Position numbers and translations under genes: made by a program. A stretch of DNA of 63,268 bases, from assembly GCA_020849325.1 (NCBI GenBank), contig JADLGL010000032.1, forward strand, positions 1 through 63,268, given 5' to 3'. Under the pieces are notes generated by a model. That model did no database searches. It saw only the letters and a list, made by a program, of their open reading frames with translations, and had not been told where the DNA came from. This document shows positions 55,261 through 63,268 of this stretch, piece after piece. The stretch is from Bauldia sp. (lineage in GTDB: Bacteria > Pseudomonadota > Alphaproteobacteria > Rhizobiales > Kaistiaceae). Position 1 is the stretch's first letter; each line of letters starts with the position of its first letter.

Positions 55261-56571
55261 TTGGGGGTATCGCGGCGTGACGCGCTGAAGCTCGCGGGGG
55301 CGGCGGCCGTCGGCGGTCTCATCGGCAGCGATGCGGCAGCGGCCGTCGGGCGCAATGCCGCGCTGTATCCGGGCGGGGTACCGGGAAGCTGGCCCATCGT
55401 GCAGGGCGCGACGGACCGGACGTCGGCGACGTTCATCGTCCTCGCCCCGCTCCCGGCATCCCATGCGCTCGAGGTGGCCGCCGGCGGCATCGTTCTGCCC
55501 TCCCCGCTTCTCGCGAACCGGCTCGATCTGCCGGCGCTCGATGCCAGCGTCGTGGAAGTGCGGGCGACAGGCCTTGCGCCCGGCCGCGACTACACGCTGA
55601 CCGTCCGCGGCGACGATGGCGCCGTCGTCGATCGCCGCCTCTTCCGGACGCTCGACACCGGCCGGCCGCGCGGCCGGTTCGCGGTGGCGAGCTGCATGGA
55701 CGAGGGCTACCGCCGGAAGGCGATCACGATGTGGGAGGCGCTGGCGCACGAGGTGCCCGACTTCGTGATCCTCCTCGGTGACGCCTGCTACGCCGACCGC
55801 CGCAACCCGGCACGGGACGAGGCGGGGATGGCGCGGCGCTACGTCGATACCCGGCGCGGGCTCGCCTGGTTCCGGATGGAGCGGCTCGTGCCGACGCTCG
55901 CGGTGTGGGACGACCACGATCTCGGCGGGGACAATGGCGACCGCACCTTCGTCCACCTCCCCTTCGCGCGCCGGCTCTTCGACGCGTTCTGGGGCACGGC
56001 GCCGAACGCCGCTTGGCGCCGCGGCCTCGGCGTCGGGAGCCGGTTCGAAGGGTTCGGCCAGCGCTTCTACCTGATGGACGACCGGTCCTTCCGCGATCCG
56101 ACCGGCACGGCCGGCGGGCGGCAGTGGGGCGCGGACCAGATGGACTGGCTGTTCGAGGAGATCGGGCGCGACACGCGCCCGGCATGGGTGATGAATGGCG
56201 GCCAGTATTTCGGCTCGCAGGCGCTGCGCGAGAGCATGGAAGACGACCAGCCGGCGGAGATGGCCGATCTCCTTGCGCGGCTCTCGCGCGTCGCCGCGCC
56301 GGCGGCCTTCGTGTCCGGCGACGTGCATTTTTCCGCTATCGCCGCGATCGGTCCGGAGCGGCTCGGCTATCCGACCTTCGAGTTCACCTCGAGCTCGATC
56401 CACAGCACGGTGAACCCCGGCCCGATCGGGCGCGGGAAGCTGGTCGCGGAGCGGCGGCACAATTTCATGACGTTCGACGTGGACGCGACCGCGGCGTGGG
56501 ACATCCGGGCGCGCTGCATCCTCGAAGGCGGCGTCGAGTCGTTTGCGCGACGGGTGAGCATCGCGCGGTAG
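55261..56571 (+). CDS. PhoD-like alkaline phosphatase/phosphodiesterase, Tat-exported
   Basis: 436 aa from a TTG start. A twin-arginine signal (VSRRDALKLAGAAAVGGLIG) predicts Tat export of the folded metalloenzyme. A fibronectin-like N-terminal part precedes the metallophosphatase core with GDACYADRRN, VWDDHDLGGDNGD, DDRSFRD, NGGQYFGSQ and GDVHFSAIA, the metal-binding blocks of PhoD-type enzymes. Likely hydrolyses phosphate esters in the periplasm. A full 436 aa is in the usual range. It follows the membrane regulator by 107 bases, same direction. Confidence 0.87.
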   Translation: MGVSRRDALKLAGAAAVGGLIGSDAAAAVGRNAALYPGGVPGSWPIVQGATDRTSATFIVLAPLPASHALEVAAGGIVLPSPLLANRLDLPALDASVVEVRATGLAPGRDYTLTVRGDDGAVVDRRLFRTLDTGRPRGRFAVASCMDEGYRRKAITMWEALAHEVPDFVILLGDACYADRRNPARDEAGMARRYVDTRRGLAWFRMERLVPTLAVWDDHDLGGDNGDRTFVHLPFARRLFDAFWGTAPNAAWRRGLGVGSRFEGFGQRFYLMDDRSFRDPTGTAGGRQWGADQMDWLFEEIGRDTRPAWVMNGGQYFGSQALRESMEDDQPAEMADLLARLSRVAAPAAFVSGDVHFSAIAAIGPERLGYPTFEFTSSSIHSTVNPGPIGRGKLVAERRHNFMTFDVDATAAWDIRARCILEGGVESFARRVSIAR

Positions 56572-56610
56572 GACCGCGGACGTGGTGGACTGTCGCGGCG
56601 GCGCGGGGTG

Positions 56611-57633
56611 TCACCGCCAGCCGAGGGCGGGCGCGACGAACTTCAGAATGCTCTCGATGAGGTGGGCGTTGTAGTCGACGCCGAGCTGGTTCGGCACGGT
56701 GAGGAGAAGCGTGTCGGCTTCCCTGATCGCCTCGTCGCCGGCGAGCTGCTTCACGAGCACGTCCGGCTCGGCGGTGAAGCCGCGGCCGAAGATGGCGCGG
56801 GTCTGCTCGTCGATGAGGCCGATCTGGTCGCGGTCGTCGCCGCCGCGCCCGAAATAGGCGCGGTCGAGATCGGTCACGAGCGGCATGATGCTGCGGCTCA
56901 CCGAAACGCGTGGCGTTCGCGCGTGGCCGGCGGCCGTCCACGCCTCGCGGAAGGCTCTGATCTGCTTCGCCTGCTGGACGTGGAACGGCTCGCCGCCCTC
57001 GTCGAATTTCAGCGTCGAGCTCTGGAGATTCATGCCGAGCGTCCCCGCCCAGGCGGCGGTGGCGTTGGTGGCGGCGCCCCACCAGATGCGGTCGCGGAGG
57101 CCCGGCGAATGCGGCTCGACGCGCAGGAGCCCCGGCGGATTGGGAAACATCGGTCGCGGGTTCGGCTTCGCGAAGCCGTTGCCTTTGATGACTTCGAGGA
57201 ACACTTCCGCGTGGCGGCGGGCCATGTCGGCGTCGGTCTCGCCTTCGGCCGGCGCGTAGCCGAAATGACGGAACCCGTCGATCACCTGCTCGGGCGAGCC
57301 GCGGCTGATGCCGAGCTGGAGCCGGCCGCGGCTGATGAGATCGGCGGCACCGGCATCCTCCGCCATATAGAGCGGGTTTTCGTAGCGCATGTCGATGACG
57401 GCGGTGCCGATCTCGATGGTCTTCGTCCGCGCGCCGATGGCCGCCAGAAGCGGGAACGGCGAGCCGAGCTGCCGGGCGAAATGGTGGACGCGGAAATAGG
57501 CGCCATCGGCGCCGAGCTCCTCCGCCGCCACGGCAAGGTCGATCGACTGGAGCAGCGCCTCGCCGCCGGAACGGGTGCCGGACTGCGGCGACGGCGACCA
57601 GTGGCCGAACGAGAGAAAGCCGATCTTCTTCAC
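56611..57633 (-). CDS. LLM-class flavin-dependent oxidoreductase
   Basis: 340 aa. Luciferase-like monooxygenase fold: MKKIGFLSFGHWSPSPQSGTR, LAVAAEELGADGAYFRVHHFARQLGSPFPLLAAIGARTKTIEIGTAVIDMRYENPLYMAEDAGAADLI (key parts: the YFRVHHFA strand and GTAVIDMRYENPL), and SRGRLQLGISRGSPEQVI. These enzymes use reduced flavin and oxygen, or F420. Substrate unknown. The ATG is standard, and no neighbour is coupled. Confidence 0.88.
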   Translation of the reverse strand: MKKIGFLSFGHWSPSPQSGTRSGGEALLQSIDLAVAAEELGADGAYFRVHHFARQLGSPFPLLAAIGARTKTIEIGTAVIDMRYENPLYMAEDAGAADLISRGRLQLGISRGSPEQVIDGFRHFGYAPAEGETDADMARRHAEVFLEVIKGNGFAKPNPRPMFPNPPGLLRVEPHSPGLRDRIWWGAATNATAAWAGTLGMNLQSSTLKFDEGGEPFHVQQAKQIRAFREAWTAAGHARTPRVSVSRSIMPLVTDLDRAYFGRGGDDRDQIGLIDEQTRAIFGRGFTAEPDVLVKQLAGDEAIREADTLLLTVPNQLGVDYNAHLIESILKFVAPALGWR

Positions 57634-57844
57634 GGGCGAAAGCCTCCGGCTGCGGAATCCGGCGCGACCCTACGCCGGGGCGCCGGTCATTTCATCCGGC
57701 GAGGCAACGTGTCGCGCGCGTCCGGCTCGCCCCTGCCCCGCGCCGCCGGCGGGTTGCCGTTGCCGGAAGCGGAGCCAATTGGCTGGTGGCAGCCAGACGA
57801 CAGGCCTGCGGGCCTGGTTGGCAACCGATGACAGGAATGAAGCC

Positions 57845-58531
57845 GTGCCCGACACCACCCTTACCCTCGTCAGCGCGCATCTGTGCCCCTACGTGCAGCG
57901 TGCCGCGATCACCCTCCTCGAAAAAGGCGTTCCCTTCGAGCGGGTCTACATCGACCTCAAAGCCAAGCCCGACTGGTTCCTGAAGATCTCGCCGCTCGGC
58001 CGCGTGCCGCTGCTGCGGGTGAGCCGTCCCGGCCATCCCGACGTGGTGCTGTTCGAGAGCAGCGTCATCTCGGAGTTCATCGACGAGACGCAGAAGGGGC
58101 CAAAACTCCACCCGTCCGACCCGGTCGAGCGCGCCCTTCACCGGGCGTGGATGGAGTTCGGCTCCTCCCTCCTCGCCGACCTCTATGCGATCCAGACCGC
58201 CAAGGACGCCGAGACGTTCCAAGCCAAAGCGAAGCTGTTCACCGAGAAGGTGGCGCGCGTCGCCGAAACGCTGTCCGCGACCGGACCGTTCTTCGCGGGC
58301 GAAGCGTTCAGCCTCGTCGATGCCGTGTTCGCCCCGGCGTTCCGGATCGTCGCCGCGATGGCGACCATCGTCGGCGTCGATCTGCTGCCGCCGCTCCCCC
58401 GCATCGCGGCATGGCGCGACGCCCTCCTGGCACGGCCGAGCGTGGTCGCCGCGGTGCCGGACGACTACCTCGCCCGCATGGAGGCCTTCCTGCGGAGCCA
58501 GGACGGCTACCTCCTCGCGCGCGCCGCGTGA
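57845..58531 (+). CDS. Glutathione S-transferase
   Basis: 228 aa from a GTG with AGGAA upstream. The thioredoxin-like N-terminal domain begins LTLVSAHLCPYVQRAAITLLEKGVPFE, with CPYVQR at the active-site position as in Cys-type (omega/lambda-like) GSTs, then ISPLGRVPLLRV and a FESSVISEFIDE glutathione-binding turn. An all-helical C-terminal domain with FSLVDAVFAPAFR follows. Cys-type GSTs often act as thioltransferases or dehydroascorbate reductases rather than conjugating enzymes. Confidence 0.88.
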   Translation: MPDTTLTLVSAHLCPYVQRAAITLLEKGVPFERVYIDLKAKPDWFLKISPLGRVPLLRVSRPGHPDVVLFESSVISEFIDETQKGPKLHPSDPVERALHRAWMEFGSSLLADLYAIQTAKDAETFQAKAKLFTEKVARVAETLSATGPFFAGEAFSLVDAVFAPAFRIVAAMATIVGVDLLPPLPRIAAWRDALLARPSVVAAVPDDYLARMEAFLRSQDGYLLARAA

Positions 58532-58546
58532 CGGCGGTCGCGCCGG

Positions 58547-59536
58547 TCAGAACGTGACGGCGCGGCAGTCGCGGTCGGCAAGGCCGAGATCGAGGAGGTC
58601 GGCGCCGCCGGCATGGGCGAACGCGCCGGTCGGCGCGAAGACCGCTGCCAGAGCCGCCGGATCGTTGCCGGCGAGCGCGGCCGCGCGGGCGCCATAGCCG
58701 GCCATGCGGTCGCTGACGGCGGCAAGCATCTCCTCCCACGCAGCGGCGTCCGTGACGTCGGCGGTGGGGACGGCGGAGAAATCCGCGAGCGTTGCCTGCC
58801 ACTCGGCCCCCAGCGCTGCGAGCGCCTCGGCGAGGCCGTCGGCGGCGACGGGCTCACTGCGGAGCTGCCGGAAGATCGCCATGAGCACCATGTCGGCCTG
58901 CGCGGCGTAGTCGCCCGCGAGGCGGCGCTCGACGATGGTGCGGCAGGCGTTCGCAGCGCCGGCCTCGAACGCGGCGTGATCCGGCGCGACGCCGGGCGCG
59001 CCGAACACGACACCGCAATCACGGCGCTCGAAACCGAGCTGTTCCATCGCGGCAACGAGGCCGGGGGTCTCGGCGTGCAGCGCGCCCCGGATCGCGTCAC
59101 GATCCCAGACGCCCGACGCGAGCACGTCGCGGCGCGTCCGGTACGGGCGTATCGCGGCTTCGCCGTCGGCAAGGAGCACTGCCCAGGCATCGGCGTCCGG
59201 GCCCGGCGGCGGCGTGAGGGCGGCGAGCGTTTCGTACGCACCGCCGATGGTCGCGATCATGAAATCGAGCGCGGGAACGATCGCTGCCACCTCTGCCGGT
59301 GTGGGCGGCGTGTCGGTCATCGCCGCTGCCAACAGCTCCGTCGACGCCCGCCGGCCGGCGAGGAAGGCGTCGGCGTCGCGCGCGTTGAGGATCGCCGTGC
59401 AGACGGCCGACGCCTCGGCCCGGAACTCCACCGCGGCAGCGTCGGCGGGCGGCGCGGCCTCGGCGGCGACGCGAGGCAACAGGGCGGCAATCACGCCGGC
59501 GGCTATGGCGGAGCGGCTATGGCGGACGAGCGACAT
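58547..59536 (-). CDS. Secreted protein of unknown function
   Basis: 329 aa from the ATG of MSLVRHSRSAIAAGVIAALL, which gives a signal peptide with cleavage near AEA-AP; an upstream in-frame start at 59575 would bury it. The mature part is helical and alanine-rich with cysteines in ASAVCTAIL, RRDCGVV, ANACRTIV and DRDCRAV. Four cysteines suggest disulfides in the periplasm. I recognise no family. It is convergent with the GST gene, leaving 15 bases between stops. Confidence 0.7.
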   Translation of the reverse strand: MSLVRHSRSAIAAGVIAALLPRVAAEAAPPADAAAVEFRAEASAVCTAILNARDADAFLAGRRASTELLAAAMTDTPPTPAEVAAIVPALDFMIATIGGAYETLAALTPPPGPDADAWAVLLADGEAAIRPYRTRRDVLASGVWDRDAIRGALHAETPGLVAAMEQLGFERRDCGVVFGAPGVAPDHAAFEAGAANACRTIVERRLAGDYAAQADMVLMAIFRQLRSEPVAADGLAEALAALGAEWQATLADFSAVPTADVTDAAAWEEMLAAVSDRMAGYGARAAALAGNDPAALAAVFAPTGAFAHAGGADLLDLGLADRDCRAVTF

Positions 59537-59685
59537 GACGGGATTCCCGCGTGCATCGGCCGAAAGGCCTACCAAGGTTCCGCGCCGCCGGGTACCCGAG
59601 ATTCACGACTTCCGTGGTTGGCGGGGGGGCGCAATGCCGGCGGCGTGCGTGCTAGCCTGCGGCACCAGATTTCCGGGCCGGCCTC

Positions 59686-59982
59686 ATGCACGTCACGATC
59701 GTCACCGTCCACGTCAAAGCCGAGCGCGTCGCCGCGTTCATCGCCGCCACGGAGGCGAACCACGAGGCGTCGATCCGCGAGAACGGCAACCGCCGCTTCG
59801 ACGTCCTGCAGTCGAAGGACGATCCGACGCGCTTCGTCCTCTACGAGGCCTATGCGAGCAAGGCCGATGCGGACGCCCACAAGGCGACGCCGCACTACCT
59901 CGCCTGGCGCGAGACGGTGGCGGACTGGATGGCCGAGCCGCGGGTCGGCGTCGCCTATGCCGGCCTCTTCCCGGCCGGCTGA
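59686..59982 (+). CDS. Antibiotic biosynthesis monooxygenase (ABM/LsrG-like) domain protein
   Basis: 98 aa. A dimeric ferredoxin-like ABM domain: MHVTIVTVHVKAERVAAFIAATEANHEAS, RFDVLQSKDDPTRFVLYEAYASKADADAHKATPHYLAW. These small cofactor-free enzymes act on quinones and similar compounds; LsrG is one member. It lies 2 bases upstream of a maleylacetate-reductase-like gene, a common pairing in aromatic-compound breakdown, where the ABM protein may handle a quinone intermediate. Confidence 0.85.
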   Translation: MHVTIVTVHVKAERVAAFIAATEANHEASIRENGNRRFDVLQSKDDPTRFVLYEAYASKADADAHKATPHYLAWRETVADWMAEPRVGVAYAGLFPAG

Positions 59983-59984
59983 TC

Positions 59985-61187
59985 GTGACCGTCGCGGAGA
60001 GCTTCGCCCCGTTCGCGCTGACGCGCGTTCCGAAGATCGCGTTCGGCGCCGGCGCGCGGTCGCGGCTGCCGGCGCTGGCCGCCGACTTCGGAACCCGCGT
60101 GCTCCTCGTCACCGGGGCGACGTCGCTGCGGCGGAGCTCGCTGTGGCCGGAGATCGAGGCGGGGCTCCGGACGGTGGGGCTCGACCGGCTCGATTTCGTC
60201 GTGGCCGGCGAGCCGTCGCCTGACCTCGTCGACGGCGCGGTCGCCACGTTTGCCCGCGAGCGGATCGACGTCGTCATCGGCATCGGCGGCGGCAGCGTGC
60301 TCGACGGCGCGAAGGCAATCGCGGGCCTCCTCCGCACCGGGACGCCGGTGGCAGAACACCTCGAAGGCGTCGGCCCGGAACTGCCCTATCGCGGCCCGGC
60401 GGTGCCGTTCATCGCCGTGCCGACGACCGCGGGCACCGGCAGCGAGGCGACACGAAACGCCGTCCTCAGCGTCCGCGGCGCCGGCGGGTACAAGAAGTCG
60501 TTCCGTGACGAGAAGCTCGTCGCCGAATGGGCCGTCGTCGATCCGGATTTCCTCGCCAGCGTGCCGCGCCCGCTCATTGCCGCCGACGGCATGGACGCGC
60601 TGACCCAGCTCCTCGAATCCTACGTCTCGACGCGGGCCAACCCGATCACCGATGCGCTCGCGCTCTCCGGTCTCGATGCGGTCCGGCGCGGCCTCTCGAC
60701 CTGGCACGAGGGGCGCGACCGGGACGGCACGGCGCGCGCTGCGATGGCCTACGCGGCGCTCCTCTCCGGCATCACGCTGGCGCAGGCCGGGCTCGGCGCG
60801 GTGCACGGCCTCGCCTCGCCGCTCGGCGCCTTCTTCCCCGCGCCGCACGGCGCGGTATGCGGAACGCTCCTCGCTGCGACGACGCGGACCAATCTCGCCG
60901 CGCTCGGCGAGCGCGATCCGAACGGCACGGCGCTGCGAAAATACGCCGAGGCCGGACGGGTTCTCACCGGGACGACGACCGCGACCGACGGCGACGCGCT
61001 CGCGGCGCTCGTCGACCTCCTCGAGCGGATGACCGACCAAATGGCGCTGCCGCGGCTCGCGGCCTTCGGCATCGTCGCGGCGGACGTGCCGCGGATCGTC
61101 GCGGGATCACGCGGGTCCAGCATGAAGACGAACCCGGTCGTGCTCACCGATGCCGAAGTGGCCGGTATCGTGACCGAGAGGCTGTAG
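59985..61187 (+). CDS. Iron-containing alcohol dehydrogenase family protein, maleylacetate reductase-like
   Basis: 400 aa from a GTG two bases after the ABM gene. NAD-binding GIGGGSVLDGAKAIAGLL, the family's VPTTAGTGSEATRNAVLSV, VDPDFLASVPRPLIAADGMDALTQLLESYVS with Asp and metal-site His/Asp region, and GAVHGLASPLGAFFPAPHGAVCG with two of the metal ligands. This is type III alcohol dehydrogenase. The pairing with ABM suggests action on maleylacetate or a related aldehyde or ketone, but other alcohols are possible. Confidence 0.85.
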   Translation: MTVAESFAPFALTRVPKIAFGAGARSRLPALAADFGTRVLLVTGATSLRRSSLWPEIEAGLRTVGLDRLDFVVAGEPSPDLVDGAVATFARERIDVVIGIGGGSVLDGAKAIAGLLRTGTPVAEHLEGVGPELPYRGPAVPFIAVPTTAGTGSEATRNAVLSVRGAGGYKKSFRDEKLVAEWAVVDPDFLASVPRPLIAADGMDALTQLLESYVSTRANPITDALALSGLDAVRRGLSTWHEGRDRDGTARAAMAYAALLSGITLAQAGLGAVHGLASPLGAFFPAPHGAVCGTLLAATTRTNLAALGERDPNGTALRKYAEAGRVLTGTTTATDGDALAALVDLLERMTDQMALPRLAAFGIVAADVPRIVAGSRGSSMKTNPVVLTDAEVAGIVTERL

Positions 61188-61230
61188 TGGGTCGACGTAT
61201 CCCGAGGATTGCCGGAGCTCGACTCCATTG

Positions 61231-61252
61231 CCTCTCCCCGTTCGGGGAGCGG
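61231..61252. repeat. GC hairpin of the dispersed CTCTCCCC family
   Basis: CCTCTCCCCG-TT-CGGGGAGCGG lies between the convergent dehydrogenase and small secreted-protein genes. It is related to the hairpins at 14165-14186, 14316-14340 and 23556-23584, and could also terminate transcription. Confidence 0.6.
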
Positions 61253-61313
61253 GAAAACGGGCGATCCCATCAAGCCGTCACGCCGACGGGAATCCTCCGA
61301 ATGCGTCAAGCCA

Positions 61314-61679
61314 CTAGCGGCAGCCGGTCAGGGCGGTTTCGATGCCGGACCAGACGGCGCTCGCCGGCACGATCAGGGACTTGCTGACGAGCGTGTAGGC
61401 GAGGCTCCCGGCTGCGGGGTCGAAGGCGAAGCTCATGCGCACGGTGTAGAGGCTCGATGACGTCGTCGCCGTGCCGGTCAGGCCGTCGGCGCTGTCGTAG
61501 ATGGTGCCGTGCTGCGCCTCGCTCGTCGCCTTCACGCACTCGAAGATCGCGGGGGTCACGTCGCGGAAGGTCCGCGGAGCGGAGGCGGCGGCGGCGCCGG
61601 TGGCGCTGGCGCCAAGGGCGAGCGCGGCGAGAGCGCCGGCTGCGGGGCGGTGGAAAGGCTTGTTCGGCGGCGTGGGCAT
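61314..61679 (-). CDS. Small secreted protein of unknown function
   Basis: 121 aa from MPTPPNKPFHRPAAGALAALA, a signal peptide with cleavage near AAA-SA. The mature part has two cysteines (FECVKAT and the C-terminal TGCR) that may pair, with a beta-rich middle (GTIYDSADGLTGTATTSSSLYTVRMSFAFD). Earlier in-frame starts exist up to 61805 but lack a signal. No family recognised. Confidence 0.65.
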   Translation of the reverse strand: MPTPPNKPFHRPAAGALAALALGASATGAAAASAPRTFRDVTPAIFECVKATSEAQHGTIYDSADGLTGTATTSSSLYTVRMSFAFDPAAGSLAYTLVSKSLIVPASAVWSGIETALTGCR

Positions 61680-61905
61680 GGCGATCCGGCAGGAGTTGGG
61701 GTTGGCCGGAGCTAGCATCGGCCTCGTGGCGGATGCATGAAGAAGGCGCGCCGAAACGAAGGCAGGCGCGCGGTTCCGTGCATCGCTCGCCCGCGCCGGC
61801 CGCATGCCCCGCCCCGGCTTGCCCGCCGCCCGGCCCTGGCCGATGGTGACACGGGGTACCGGCTTGCCGCGTGGTCCGCGGCGTCGGCCGCGGAGGGATG
61901 CTGCG

Positions 61906-63268
<1,363 letters not shown>

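Overview
The window is GC-rich (roughly 70% by eye) and gene-dense, with many ATGA/GTGA stop-start overlaps. Family content and dispersed intergenic repeats (GAGCATGATC-type hairpins in a 103-bp tandem array, and CCCCTCGCCCC-type hairpins) point to an alphaproteobacterium, most likely Hyphomicrobiales (Rhizobiales). I cannot go below order from sequence alone. No rRNA, tRNA, CRISPR array, IS element or prophage was recognised.

Layout. (1) 1-214: the broken 5' end of an RHS/YD-repeat gene. (2) 324-8324, minus: a complete K+ uptake operon, kdpFABC-kdpDE, headed by an extra 27-codon membrane microprotein and a KdpE-like direct repeat. (3) 8655-10541, plus: a PLDc_N membrane protein with an ABC ATPase and permease (YxlEFG-like). 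(4) 10759-14106, plus: a FecCD-type ABC importer headed by an 87-aa unknown protein, with a perfect palindrome resembling a ModE (molybdate) operator upstream; downstream is a DUF364 gene broken by one extra base. (5) 15908-19027: a secreted unknown protein and an OmpR-type two-component system. (6) 19059-38581: a stress/low-oxygen energy island. It holds a beta-CASP RNase / PRPP synthetase / AMP-phosphorylase-like operon, D-lactate dehydrogenase, PEP synthase, a VIT1-like transporter, a PII-like protein with two DUF1538 subunits, a Ca-type P-ATPase, a universal stress protein, phosphoketolase, transaldolase and carbamate kinase. A FixK/FNR-type box lies in the divergent promoter region.

(7) 38810-46539: the most novel block. 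A 72-aa Nif11-like peptide gene sits 3 bases upstream of a radical SAM enzyme with an N-terminal cobalamin-binding-like domain, which looks like a ribosomal peptide (RiPP) pathway. Next to it are a divergent cyclase/ATPase/TPR regulator, a subtilisin-like protease without a signal peptide, and a secreted envelope protein. (8) 46701-48326: two paralogous four-cysteine secreted 111-aa proteins flanking a Crp/Fnr regulator. (9) 48571-63268: ordinary chromosomal genes: an RmlC-like epimerase, hydroxyacid dehydrogenase, glycosyltransferase, Gfo/Idh oxidoreductase, GGR-type flavoprotein, a ToxR-like membrane regulator, PhoD-like phosphatase, LLM oxidoreductase, GST, maleylacetate-reductase-like enzyme and a GH13 glucosidase cut by the window end.

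How the genes fit together: region 6 can make ATP and recover carbon without respiration (acetyl-phosphate from phosphoketolase, ATP from carbamoyl phosphate, lactate as electron sink). The three-gene nucleotide operon could turn RNA into bases and phosphorylated ribose. The Kdp, DUF1538 and P-type ATPase systems provide cation homeostasis. Region 7 reads as a separately acquired specialised function.
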